The notes under the pieces: model-generated
Seen by the model: the letters and a program-made list of their open reading frames with translations, nothing else
The model's database searches: none
What the model was told of the DNA's origin: nothing
Made by a program: the position numbers and the translations under genes
Part shown: positions 35,368 through 44,077 of the stretch, piece by piece
Layout: each line of letters opens with the position of its first letter
Position numbering within the stretch: the stretch's first letter is position 1
Source of the DNA: an uncultured Coriobacteriales bacterium
Lineage (GTDB): Bacteria; Actinomycetota; Coriobacteriia; Coriobacteriales; UMGS124
DNA length: 64,000 nucleotides
Assembly: GCA_934636245.1 (NCBI GenBank)
Contig: CAKUAI010000002.1
Location: 193,044 to 257,043, forward strand
Direction of reading: 5' to 3'

Positions 35368-36873
35368 GTGTACGAGGCCCTCAACGCTGCGCCGGCCCCG
35401 GTTGTGGCCGCCTCGCCGCTCATTGTGATGGTGAGCGGGGGATCAGACTCAACGGCATTGCTCATGCGCTGTGCGACTGCTCCCGTCGACCTTATGGACG
35501 GTCGCGGCCCTCGCATGCTCGAGCGTGACAATCTGTGCGTGCTCCATGTGAACCATTGCTTGCGCGGAGAGGAGTCCGACGGCGATGAGGCGTTTGTGCG
35601 CGACCTGTGCGCCGAACTCGGCGTTGCGTGTCGGGCGGAGCGCGTCGATGTTCCTGCGCTCGTGAGAGCCGGGGCAAACATGGAGGAGGCGGCCCGTCAG
35701 GTGCGCTACGACCTCGCCTGGCGCCTGGCAGGCGAGCGTGCCCGGGCACAAGGTCTTGCCGTAGAGGCGTCGCGCATTCTTGTGGCGCACACGGCTGACG
35801 ACCGCGCCGAGACCTTCCTCATGCGTGCGCTTTCTGGCTCGGGTCTCACCGGCCTGGTGGGCATGCGACCCACACGCGGCATTGTTGTGCGGCCCCTCAT
35901 CGATTGCACGCGCGAGGAGCTGCGCAATGGCTTGCGCAAACAGGGGGTAGGCTGGCGCGAGGATTCGACGAACGCGGGCGATGAGGCCACGCGTTCCTAT
36001 GTGCGCCATCACATCGTGCCTGCTTTCGAGGAACGCAACCCGGCGTTTTGCAAGACGCTCGGACGCACTCTCGACGCTTTGGCCTGTGAGGAGGATTTGC
36101 TGGCGCGCCTGGCTCGCGAGCTGTTCGAGCGCGCGGCCTTGCCTGCGCGGCAGGGGAGCTGCGTGCTTGATGCGTATGCGCTTGCCCAAGCAGACCCGGC
36201 TCTTTCCCCCCGCTGCGTGCGCATGGCCCTTGAGCAGGCCTTGGGCCGTCGTGCTGCACAAGAGGCACGGTTTGAGGCAGCCCACCTCCTTGACGTAATC
36301 GCGCTTGCTCGCCGCGGGTCGGGTTCTTGCAGCCTGCCTGGCGGGATGCAGGTGCGCATGGAGGCGGGGGCTCTCGTCATGCAGGGCCCCGATGTGGCAG
36401 ACCCTCCCGCCGATGTCGAGCTCCCCGTGCCGGGCAGGGTCACGTGGGGCGAGGTTGTGCTTGAGGCGCAAGAGGTCCCCCTTCAGGGACGTCCGGCGGC
36501 CGAGGTGGCGCGTGCCTGTTCAGCCCAGCTGCAAGCCGAGGGGATGCGCGAGGGGCGTGATTTCGTCCTTGTCGACGGTGCTGTGTGTGGGTGCTCCGCC
36601 CCAGGTGCGACGGGCTGTCTCACTGTGGGCTCGCCCCGCCCCGGCGAGCGCATGCGTCCGTTTGGCCTGGGTGCCTCGAAGCTTTTGAGCGACGTGCTTC
36701 CCCAGGCGGGTGTGCCCGCTCGCGACAGACCCTGGGTTCCTGTCGTACGCAGCTCTCCAAGCGCTCCTCAAGGCGTCTCCAGTGTGTGGGTTGGGGGAAT
36801 TCGCCTGGATGAGCGTGCGGCATGGAGCGATAAAACGACCTGCTTGATACAATTATCGCTTGTTCATATATAA
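35368..36873 (+). CDS. tilS: tRNA(Ile)-lysidine synthetase
   Basis: The enzyme converts C34 of the CAU-anticodon tRNA-Ile to lysidine, so it reads AUA. The 501-residue protein has the N-type ATP pyrophosphatase P-loop SGGSDSTALL, HVNHCLRGEESDGDE, and RPLIDCTREELR. A C-terminal TilS domain (PRPGERMRPFGLGASKLLSDVL) follows. The GTG start is preferred: AAAGGAGC lies 6 nt upstream, and the longer frame has no ribosome-binding site. It is followed by hpt and ftsH, the classic tilS-hpt-ftsH order. Confidence 0.95.
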   Translation: MYEALNAAPAPVVAASPLIVMVSGGSDSTALLMRCATAPVDLMDGRGPRMLERDNLCVLHVNHCLRGEESDGDEAFVRDLCAELGVACRAERVDVPALVRAGANMEEAARQVRYDLAWRLAGERARAQGLAVEASRILVAHTADDRAETFLMRALSGSGLTGLVGMRPTRGIVVRPLIDCTREELRNGLRKQGVGWREDSTNAGDEATRSYVRHHIVPAFEERNPAFCKTLGRTLDALACEEDLLARLARELFERAALPARQGSCVLDAYALAQADPALSPRCVRMALEQALGRRAAQEARFEAAHLLDVIALARRGSGSCSLPGGMQVRMEAGALVMQGPDVADPPADVELPVPGRVTWGEVVLEAQEVPLQGRPAAEVARACSAQLQAEGMREGRDFVLVDGAVCGCSAPGATGCLTVGSPRPGERMRPFGLGASKLLSDVLPQAGVPARDRPWVPVVRSSPSAPQGVSSVWVGGIRLDERAAWSDKTTCLIQLSLVHI

Positions 36874-36924
36874 GCCGGCCGAACGGTAGGACTTGCCCTG
36901 CCGTCTCACAATGAGGGGGATCCC

Positions 36925-37476
36925 TTGCCGTACAACATGTCCAACGATATCGACCACGTCCTGTTCACCGCCGAGCAGCTCAGCGAGCGTGTGGCTCAGC
37001 TTGGTGCCCAGATCACGGCCGACTACGCCGACAACGACGTGCCGCCGCTCGTCATCTGCATCCTGCGCGGTGCCGCGACGTTTGCCAGCGACCTGGTGCG
37101 CGCCATCGACCTGCCCATCGAGATCGACTACATGGCCATTTCTAGCTACGGTGCGGCCACGCGTTCCTCGGGCATCCTGCGCATCGTGAAGGACCTCGAC
37201 ACCGAGATCAAGGACCGCGACGTCATCGTCATCGAGGACGTTCTCGACTCGGGTCTGACCCTGCGCTACCTGTCGGCCAACCTGCAGGCGCGCGGCGTGC
37301 GCTCCTTCGAGGTGGCCACGCTTCTGTGCAAGCGCCGCACTGCCGCCGTCGACCCGCGCTACGTGGGCTTCCAGTGCCCCGACGAGTTCGTGGTGGGCTA
37401 TGGCCTCGACTACAACCAGAAGTACCGCAACCTGCCCTATGTCGGCGTGCTTAAGCCGGAACTCGTTGAGGGCTAA
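36925..37476 (+). CDS. hpt: Hypoxanthine phosphoribosyltransferase
   Basis: This 183-residue purine salvage enzyme makes IMP/GMP from hypoxanthine/guanine and PRPP. Motifs: the ILRGAATFASDLVRAI loop, IDYMAISSYG, and the PRPP-binding VIVIEDVLDSGLTL. TTG at 36925 has GAGGGG 5-6 nt upstream; the ATG four codons on has no spaced site. It is linked with tilS and ftsH. Confidence 0.95.
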   Translation: MPYNMSNDIDHVLFTAEQLSERVAQLGAQITADYADNDVPPLVICILRGAATFASDLVRAIDLPIEIDYMAISSYGAATRSSGILRIVKDLDTEIKDRDVIVIEDVLDSGLTLRYLSANLQARGVRSFEVATLLCKRRTAAVDPRYVGFQCPDEFVVGYGLDYNQKYRNLPYVGVLKPELVEG

Positions 37477-37536
37477 CGCCCCGGCGGGCCTGTCCGACCA
37501 ACACGGCCGCCCAGTGCGGCAACAAGGAGTCACAAG

Positions 37537-39792
37537 GTGAGCGAAGAGAACAACGACAAGAAGAAGGCCGGCAAGTCTGCGGACGCCGGCAAGCCCGACG
37601 CAAAGGGTGACAAGCGCGAGGAAGAACGTCGCGCGAAAATGAAGGAGCTCCTCAACCCCATCGACGGCACGGCTGACAAGAGCTCTGGCCCGCGCAAGCC
37701 CAACTGGCGCAGCATCCTGCTGTACGCGCTCATCCTCGTGGTTGTCGCGGTGGCCGTGGGCAGCGCCATGCAGCGCCAGGCCAACGAGAACACGGTGGAG
37801 CTCGCCACGAGCGAGTTCGTGAGCGCTGTCGAGGACGGCCAGGTCAGCGAGGCGACCTATGTCGCGATGACCTACACCATCAAGGGCGAGTACTGGCCCG
37901 AGGCCGACAAGATTGGCGACGAGAAGGCCCTGGTGCCCTTCACTTCTACCTACTTGGGCACTGACTCGCTGGCCGAGCTCATGGCTTCCCACCCCGAAGT
38001 CAAGTACGTGGCCGACGTCTCCACGACGCCCACCTGGGTCTCCCTGCTCACGAGCATGCTGCCGATGCTCATCCTCATCGGCGTCATGGTGTACTTCATG
38101 AACAAGTTCTCCGACCCCACGGGCGGCGCCATGGGCTTCGGCAAGACGAAGGCCCAGACGACCGACGCCACCCGCCCCAAGGTCTGTTTCGACGACGTCG
38201 CCGGTTGCGACGAGGCCATCGAGGAGCTCAAGGAGATCAAGGACTACCTCGACAACCCCGCGAAGTACCAGGACCTCGGCGCCAAGATCCCGCACGGCGT
38301 GCTGCTTGTGGGCCCTCCCGGCACCGGCAAGACGCTGCTCGCCAAGGCTGTGGCCGGCGAGGCCGGCGTGCCGTTCTTCCAGATCTCGGGCTCGGGCTTC
38401 GTCGAGATGTTCGTGGGCGTGGGCGCCTCCCGCGTGCGCGACCTGTTCGCCAAGGCCAAGGAGCAGGCTCCCTCCATCATCTTCATCGATGAGATCGACG
38501 CCGTGGGCCGCCAGCGCGGCACGGGCGTGGGCGGCGGCCACGACGAGCGCGAGCAGACCCTGAACCAGCTGCTCGTCGAGATGGACGGCTTCGAGGAGCA
38601 CCAGAGCGTCATCCTCATGGCCGCCACGAACCGCCCCGACGTCCTCGACCCGGCGCTTCTGCGCCCCGGTCGCTTCGACCGTCAGGTCACGGTGGACCGT
38701 CCCGACGTGAAGGGCCGCGAGGCGATCCTGGGCATCCACGCGCGCAACAAGCCCCTTTCCACCGACGTCGACCTTGCCCGCGTCGCTCAGCTCACGCCTG
38801 GTTTCTCCGGCGCCGACCTGGGCAACCTCATGAACGAGAGCGCCCTTCTCGCCGCCCGCCGCGGCCATGAGCGCATCGGCATGGACGAGATCACCGAGTC
38901 GATGGAGCGCTGCATCGCCGGCCCCGCGCGCAAGAGCCGCGTCATGACCGACACCGAGCGCAAGACCATCGCCTACCACGAGTCGGGCCACGCGCTTGTG
39001 GGCCACATGCTCGCCAACGCCGACCCGGTCAAGAAGATCAGCATCATCCCTCGTGGCCAGGCGCTGGGCTACACGCTCTCGATGCCCGACGAGGACCACT
39101 TCCTGCAGACGCGCAACTCCATGCTCGACAGCCTTGCCATGATGCTGGGCGGCCGCACCGCCGAGGAGCTCTTCTGCGACGACATCACCACCGGCGCCTC
39201 CAACGACATCGAGCGCGCCACGAAGGTGGCCCGCAGCATGGTCGTGAGCTACGGCATGTGCGAGGAGCTCGGCCCCCAGATGTACGGCGAGCCCAACCAC
39301 GAGGTCTTCCTGGGCCGCGACATCGCTACGCAGGGCAACTACTCGCCCGAGACGGCGCACCGCATCGACCTCGAGGTCTCGCGCCTCATCAAGGAGGCCC
39401 ACGAGCGCGCCCGCAAGGTGCTCTCTGACAACGCCGAGCAGATGCACCTCATGGCGACCGTGCTGCTTGAGCGCGAGACGGTGGACGGTGACGCCTGCCA
39501 GGCGCTGCTCGACAACCGCTGGCAGGAGTACCTGGCCGGCGAGGCCGAGCAGAAGGCCAAGGTCGCCGCTGCCGACGCCGCCAAGACGGCCGAGGAGCGC
39601 GCCGCCAAGGAGGCCGAGAACCAGCTTCCCGAGGCTGAGTCCGTGGTGAAGGTGGATTCCTGCGACGCCGAGGTGCGCACCAACGCCGATGGCTCCACCA
39701 CCGTCGTCTACGACGGCCACGCCCAGACCCTGCCCCCTGTTGAGGGCGAGCCTGGCAAGGACGCCCAGGTTGAGGAGAAGAAGGCCGAGTAG
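37537..39792 (+). CDS. ftsH: ATP-dependent zinc metalloprotease FtsH
   Basis: The 751-residue membrane AAA protease degrades misassembled membrane and regulatory proteins. It has a charged N-tail, membrane segment 1 (about 52-72), a periplasmic-side domain, membrane segment 2 (about 168-188), AAA Walker A GPPGTGKT, Walker B IIFIDEIDAVG, the SRH AATNRPDVLDPALLRPGRFDR, and the zinc site HESGH. The C-terminus is a long Ala/Glu-rich acidic tail (about 90 residues), longer than in E. coli. GTG follows AAGGAG at 8 nt. Confidence 0.97.
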   Translation: MSEENNDKKKAGKSADAGKPDAKGDKREEERRAKMKELLNPIDGTADKSSGPRKPNWRSILLYALILVVVAVAVGSAMQRQANENTVELATSEFVSAVEDGQVSEATYVAMTYTIKGEYWPEADKIGDEKALVPFTSTYLGTDSLAELMASHPEVKYVADVSTTPTWVSLLTSMLPMLILIGVMVYFMNKFSDPTGGAMGFGKTKAQTTDATRPKVCFDDVAGCDEAIEELKEIKDYLDNPAKYQDLGAKIPHGVLLVGPPGTGKTLLAKAVAGEAGVPFFQISGSGFVEMFVGVGASRVRDLFAKAKEQAPSIIFIDEIDAVGRQRGTGVGGGHDEREQTLNQLLVEMDGFEEHQSVILMAATNRPDVLDPALLRPGRFDRQVTVDRPDVKGREAILGIHARNKPLSTDVDLARVAQLTPGFSGADLGNLMNESALLAARRGHERIGMDEITESMERCIAGPARKSRVMTDTERKTIAYHESGHALVGHMLANADPVKKISIIPRGQALGYTLSMPDEDHFLQTRNSMLDSLAMMLGGRTAEELFCDDITTGASNDIERATKVARSMVVSYGMCEELGPQMYGEPNHEVFLGRDIATQGNYSPETAHRIDLEVSRLIKEAHERARKVLSDNAEQMHLMATVLLERETVDGDACQALLDNRWQEYLAGEAEQKAKVAAADAAKTAEERAAKEAENQLPEAESVVKVDSCDAEVRTNADGSTTVVYDGHAQTLPPVEGEPGKDAQVEEKKAE

Positions 39793-39854
39793 GCCTGGCT
39801 TTCCAGCGCAGGCACGACATACCTGCGCAAGCACATATGCGCTTCCAAGAAGAA

Positions 39855-39892
39855 GGGGCGGCCCGTCGTGAGCATGGCGGGCCGCCCCTTTT
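39855..39892 (+). terminator. Terminator after ftsH
   Basis: GGGGCGGCCCG (39855-39865) pairs with CGGGCCGCCCC around a short loop, and TTTT follows; the left side is preceded by AAGAA. Confidence 0.85.
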
Positions 39893-39971
39893 GCGTAAGT
39901 CGGGATATGGTTGGCGCGTGTGGGTTGGGATTGGGCAGGGGAGGCGAGAGAGCGCAGACGAGTGTGAGTGC

Positions 39972-40074
39972 CTAGACGATGATTACGTCTGATTGGCCTT
40001 GCCGAACACGGCTTCTACATGCGGTACTGCAATGGTGAAGTGCCGCACGGCCCGCTTGTCCATCGGTCTCCTAG
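39972..40074. repeat. Dispersed structured repeat (CTAGACGATGA family), copy 1
   Basis: The element runs from CTAGACGATGATTA to CATCGGTCTCCTAG, ends that are near-inverted copies. Inside is a hairpin TGCGGTACT/AGTGCCGCA around the fixed loop GCAATGGTGA. The same ends, internal hairpin and 16-bp core TGCAATGGTGAAGTGC recur at 56186-56283. It lies between the ftsH terminator and the menA stop codon, which falls in its right-hand CTAG. Confidence 0.65.
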
Positions 40075-41030
40075 CCGATGAGCACCGCGATCAGCCACAC
40101 GACGGCAACCACAACGGTGCCTTTGCTCGTGGGGGCCATGAGGCAGTCGAACTTCTCGTGGTCGGGCATGGTCCACATGACGGCGACCACGCGCGCCCAG
40201 CTCATGAAGGAGACCGTGACGATGAAGAAGGGCAGGAAGCTCCTGATGCCCAGCATGCCCAGGCTCGCGAGGAAGAGAATGGCGCCGCCGGCGAGAAGCG
40301 CCGTCTCATACGTGCGCATCTTGGGGTCGCCGAGCATGTTGGCCACGGTGCGCTTGCCCTTGGCGGCGTCGCGCTTGGCGTCGCGCATGTTGTTCACGTT
40401 CATGACGGCCATGACGGGAAGCCCCAGCGCGATGCCGGCAACAAGGCTTACAAGCGTGAATTCATGCAGGTAAAGGAAGGTGCCGCCCACCACAGCCACA
40501 ACACCGAAGAAAAGAAAGCTCATGAAGTCGCCCAGGCCGATGTAGCCGTAGGGGTGCTTGCCGATGGTGTAGCAGATGGCGGCGGCGATGCATGCCACGC
40601 CGAGCACCACGAACACGGCGATGGCGGTCCAGCTCGACCCCGTCATGGCGGGGCCACCGGAGAAGGCGACGAGGATGAGGGCCACGCCGACGGCGAAGGT
40701 GAGCACGCACGTGCCGACAAGGGCCATCTTCATCTGCTTCATCGTGATGACGCCGCGCTGGAGCCCGCGCTTGGGGCCCACGCGGGTCTCGTCGTCCAAG
40801 CCGTGGGAGAGGTCGCCGTAGTCGTCGGCGAAGTTGGCGATAATCTGCAAAAGGATGCTCGTGACGAACATGAGCACGAGGACCTCGATGCGGAACTGGT
40901 CGGCTGCCGCGGCGATGCCTGCGGCTACGACCGACCCTGCCGCCGCTAGGGGCAGCGTGCGCGGACGCATTGCCTCAATCCATGCAGCGCGCACCTGCTG
41001 CTCGTTGTCAGTGCCTGTAGCCTCGCTCAT
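40071..41030 (-). CDS. menA: 1,4-dihydroxy-2-naphthoate polyprenyltransferase
   Basis: MenA attaches the isoprenoid tail in (demethyl)menaquinone synthesis. The 319-residue UbiA-family membrane protein has about eight to nine hydrophobic segments and two Asp-rich Mg-prenyl-diphosphate sites: NFADDYGDLSHGLDD and NVNNMRDAKRDAAKGKRT. The start WIEAMRPRTLPLAAAGS is typical of MenA. It is monocistronic here and implies that the cell makes a quinone, or takes part in making one. Confidence 0.93.
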   Translation of the reverse strand: MSEATGTDNEQQVRAAWIEAMRPRTLPLAAAGSVVAAGIAAAADQFRIEVLVLMFVTSILLQIIANFADDYGDLSHGLDDETRVGPKRGLQRGVITMKQMKMALVGTCVLTFAVGVALILVAFSGGPAMTGSSWTAIAVFVVLGVACIAAAICYTIGKHPYGYIGLGDFMSFLFFGVVAVVGGTFLYLHEFTLVSLVAGIALGLPVMAVMNVNNMRDAKRDAAKGKRTVANMLGDPKMRTYETALLAGGAILFLASLGMLGIRSFLPFFIVTVSFMSWARVVAVMWTMPDHEKFDCLMAPTSKGTVVVAVVWLIAVLIG

Positions 41031-41260
41031 GCTGTGCTCCTGAATGTCTCGTACAACTACATATGGTGTTCAAGTATGACCCCAGGCGCCGCCCAGGTTG
41101 TGGAGAAAGCCTGCCGCTCGCCGACTTGGGGCTTCGGGCAAGGCGCGGACGGCGGACCCATCGCCATGCGGTCAAAGTCCCAGCACAGTCGCCTATTCTG
41201 CCAACGGCGCGCCTTTTTTGCCCGCAAGCCCTTGACTCGTTGACCTGCTTGTTCGCGAGA
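41031..41260. other. menA-nrdD intergenic spacer
   Basis: This is the divergent spacer upstream of the NrdR boxes. It contains GC-rich sequence and TTGACT/TTGACC stretches near 41232-41245 that could be -35 boxes for nrdD, but no well-spaced -10 is clear. I see no gene here. Confidence 0.4.
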
Positions 41261-41307
41261 ACCATACATATAGTCAATCGTATGTTTATAAACACAACAT
41301 CATGTGG
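41261..41307 (+). promoter_or_regulatory. Pair of NrdR boxes upstream of nrdD
   Basis: ACCATACATATAGTCA (41261-41276) and ACACAACATCATGTGG (41292-41307) each match 11-12 of 16 positions of the NrdR consensus ACACWATATATWGTGT. Their centres are 31 bp apart, the three-helical-turn spacing typical of NrdR sites. NrdR would repress nrdD-nrdG when dATP is high. Confidence 0.7.
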
Positions 41308-41380
41308 TGGCCCTTCTTGTCCGGAACAAAGGCTATCATTGCTCACGCAAGCTATGACAGTGAAAGGTTGGTGCACTCCC

Positions 41381-43603
41381 ATGAAGATTCTGAAGCGCAA
41401 CGGCTCGGAGGAGACGTTCGACGTAACTAAGATTGTCAACGCCATCGCCAAGGCCAACGCCGTCGTTGAAGAGGACCACAGGCTTCCCGCCTTCATGGTG
41501 CGTCGCATCGCCGACAAGGTGGAGGACGCTTGCGCCACTTGCGGCCACACGGTGTCGGTCGAAGAGGTGCAGGACATGGTGGAGGACCAGATCATGGCCG
41601 CCGAGGCCTTCGAGGTCGCCCGCCACTACATCACCTACCGCTACGTGCAGAACATCAAGCGTACGCGCAACACCACCGACGACAAGATCCTGTCGCTTAT
41701 CGAGTGCAACAACGAGGAGGTCATGCAGGAGAACTCCAACAAGAACCCCACCGTGAACTCCGTGCAGCGCGACTACATGGCCGGCGAGGTCTCCAAGGAC
41801 CTGACGCGCCGCATGCTGCTGCCCGAGGACGTGGTGAAGGCTCACGAGGAGGGTATCATCCACTTCCATGACTCCGACTACTTTGCCCAGCACATCCACA
41901 ACTGCGACCTGGTGAACCTGGAGGACATGCTGCAGAACGGCACGGTCATCTCCGGCACGCTCATCGAGCGCCCGCACAGCTTCTCCACCGCCTGCAACAT
42001 CGCCACGCAGATCATCGCCCAGGTCGCTTCCTCCCAGTACGGCGGCCAGTCCATCTCGCTTACCCACCTCGCCCCCTTCGTCGACGTGAGCCGTCAGAAG
42101 ATCGCCCGCGACGCCAAGGCCGAGATGGAGGAGCTCGGCGTGGAGGTCTCCGCCGAGAAGCTCCAGGAGGTTGTGGAGAAGCGCCTGCGCGAGGAGGTCA
42201 AGCGCGGCGTGCAGACCATCCAGTACCAGGTCGTCACGCTCATGACCACCAACGGCCAGGCTCCCTTCATCACCGTGTTCATGTACCTCAACGAGGCTCG
42301 CAACGAGCGCGAGAAGCTCGACCTCGCCATGATCGTTGAGGAGATGCTGCGTCAGCGCTACGAGGGCGTAAAGAACGAGGCCGGCGTGTGGATCACTCCT
42401 GCCTTCCCCAAGCTCATCTACGTGCTCGAGGACGACAACATCGAGGAGGGCCAGCCCTTCTTCTACCTCACCCAGATGGCCGCCAAGTGTACCGCCAAGC
42501 GCATGGTGCCCGACTACATCTCCGAGAAGAAGATGAAGGAGCTCAAGCTTTCCAAGGGCGAGAAGCCCGGCGAGGGCGATTGCTACACCTGCATGGGCTG
42601 CCGCAGCTTCCTGACGCCCGACCGCAGCGGCAACGGCTTCAACAACGTGGCCAACGCCGGCAACTACGACCCCACGAAGCCCAAGTACTACGGCCGCTTC
42701 AACCAGGGCGTCGTTACCATCAACCTGCCCGACGTGGCGCTTTCCAGCGGCGGCGACATGAACAAGTTCTGGGCTGTCTTCGATGAGCGCCTCGATTTGT
42801 GCTATCGCGCGCTCATGTGCCGCCACAAGCGCCTCAAGGGCACGCTTTCCGATGCTGCCCCCATCCTGTGGCAGTACGGCGCCCTTGCCCGTCTCAAGAA
42901 GGGCGAGCCCATCGACAAGCTGCTCGTGGGCGGCTACTCCACGATCTCGCTGGGCTACGCGGGCCTGTACGAGTGCGTGAAGTACATGACCGGCAAGTCG
43001 CACACCGACGCCGAGGCCACGCCGTTCGCTCTCGAGGTCATGCAGCACATGAACGACAAGTGCAACGAGTGGAAGGCCGCCACCGACATCGACTTCTCGC
43101 TGTACGGTACGCCGCTCGAGTCCACGACCTACAAGTTCGCCAAGGCCCTGCAGCGCCGCTTCGGCGTCATCGAGGGCATCACGGACAAGGGTTACATCAC
43201 CAACAGCTACCACGTCCACGTGAGCGAGCAGATCGACGCCTTCACGAAGCTCAAGTTCGAGAGCGAGTTCCAGCGCCTGTCGCCGGGCGGTGCCATCAGC
43301 TACGTCGAGGTGCCCAACATGCAGGACAACCTCGAGGCCGTCATCGCCGTGCTGCGCTACATCTACGACAACATCATGTACGCCGAGCTCAACACCAAGA
43401 GCGACTACTGCCAGGAGTGCGGCTACGACGGCGAGATCCAGATTGTCGAGGACGACGGCAAGCTCGTGTGGGAGTGCCCCAAGTGCGGCAACCGCGACCA
43501 GGCAAAGCTCAACGTCGCCCGCCGTACCTGCGGCTACATCGGCACCCAGTTCTGGAACCAGGGCCGCACCGAGGAGATCAAGGACAGGGTGCTTCACCTG
43601 TAA
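41381..43603 (+). CDS. nrdD: Anaerobic (class III) ribonucleoside-triphosphate reductase
   Basis: NrdD reduces ribonucleotides to deoxyribonucleotides with a glycyl radical. The 740-residue protein has an N-terminal ATP-cone (about 1-90, MKILKRNGSEETFDVTKIV), the large barrel, a zinc site CQECG...CPKCG near the end, and the radical loop RTCGYIG with Gly718. The glycyl radical is oxygen-sensitive, pointing to an anaerobe. ATG at 41381 has GAAAGG at a rather long 13 nt; an in-frame ATG nine codons earlier is an alternative. Paired with nrdG downstream. Confidence 0.97.
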   Translation: MKILKRNGSEETFDVTKIVNAIAKANAVVEEDHRLPAFMVRRIADKVEDACATCGHTVSVEEVQDMVEDQIMAAEAFEVARHYITYRYVQNIKRTRNTTDDKILSLIECNNEEVMQENSNKNPTVNSVQRDYMAGEVSKDLTRRMLLPEDVVKAHEEGIIHFHDSDYFAQHIHNCDLVNLEDMLQNGTVISGTLIERPHSFSTACNIATQIIAQVASSQYGGQSISLTHLAPFVDVSRQKIARDAKAEMEELGVEVSAEKLQEVVEKRLREEVKRGVQTIQYQVVTLMTTNGQAPFITVFMYLNEARNEREKLDLAMIVEEMLRQRYEGVKNEAGVWITPAFPKLIYVLEDDNIEEGQPFFYLTQMAAKCTAKRMVPDYISEKKMKELKLSKGEKPGEGDCYTCMGCRSFLTPDRSGNGFNNVANAGNYDPTKPKYYGRFNQGVVTINLPDVALSSGGDMNKFWAVFDERLDLCYRALMCRHKRLKGTLSDAAPILWQYGALARLKKGEPIDKLLVGGYSTISLGYAGLYECVKYMTGKSHTDAEATPFALEVMQHMNDKCNEWKAATDIDFSLYGTPLESTTYKFAKALQRRFGVIEGITDKGYITNSYHVHVSEQIDAFTKLKFESEFQRLSPGGAISYVEVPNMQDNLEAVIAVLRYIYDNIMYAELNTKSDYCQECGYDGEIQIVEDDGKLVWECPKCGNRDQAKLNVARRTCGYIGTQFWNQGRTEEIKDRVLHL

Positions 43604-43632
43604 GCGCTCCCGTGGGGGCCGGGGTCTTTGTC

Positions 43633-44060
43633 CTGTGCTCAAACAGTCCTCGTACCGAGGGCTTGGGGTCAATTGCGCTTATGCATGCAAGCATGCAACG
43701 CGCCCTTGAACCCAAGCCCTCACTGCGGAACTGCGCCAGAACAAAGCCCCGGCCCCTTGCGCGCTTCCCGGCGAAAACAGCGAAGCGCGAAAACCCCGGC
43801 AGCCCACGGGCACCGGCGGGTGCCCGCGAATGTGGTGAGCCCCAAAAGCCCGCACGATCGGCAGGTGCCCGCGAATGTGGTGAGCCCCAAAAGCCGCGCT
43901 GCCTGCTGGATGCTCGCAAGTGAGTAGCCCCCAACGCCCTCAAGCAACCTGCTGGATGTGTTTCGTAGTCAGCAAGCGCAGGCGGTGGGTAAGGTTCTGG
44001 CGCAGTTCCGCAGCCGCGAAGCGGCGAGGACTGTTTGAGCACAGAACCTTACCCGCCGCC
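43633..44060 (+). repeat. Nested inverted-repeat element between nrdD and nrdG
   Basis: Perfect 20-bp terminal inverted repeats (CTGTGCTCAAACAGTCCTCG at 43633-43652, its complement at 44025-44044) enclose a second perfect 20-bp inverted pair (CTGCGGAACTGCGCCAGAAC at 43723-43742 with 43994-44013). Also present are a 16-bp hairpin with one mismatch (43657-43672 with 43706-43721) and a 19-bp pair with one mismatch (43981-43999 with 44042-44060). A tandem repeat lies in the middle. No transposase or convincing ORF is present. It could be a MITE-like element or a large structured RNA region. Confidence 0.75.
43819..43895 (+). repeat. Two 32-bp direct repeats
   Basis: Identical 32-bp units at 43819-43850 and 43864-43895 begin GGTGCCCGCGAATGTGGTGA and end AGCCCCAAAAGCC. 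They are separated by 13 bp, giving a 45-bp period. They lie inside the nested inverted-repeat element. Confidence 0.9.
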
Positions 44061-44077
44061 CCGAGAAAGGCCCCCGT

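Noticed and set aside
43819..43895. CRISPR array
   Set aside because: Only two repeats, 13-bp spacer, no cas genes; better explained as a tandem repeat.
43628..43947. Small proteins encoded in the nrdD-nrdG spacer
   Set aside because: Several overlapping frames of about 75-150 codons arise from repetitive GC-rich palindromes; none has a ribosome-binding site or recognisable domain.
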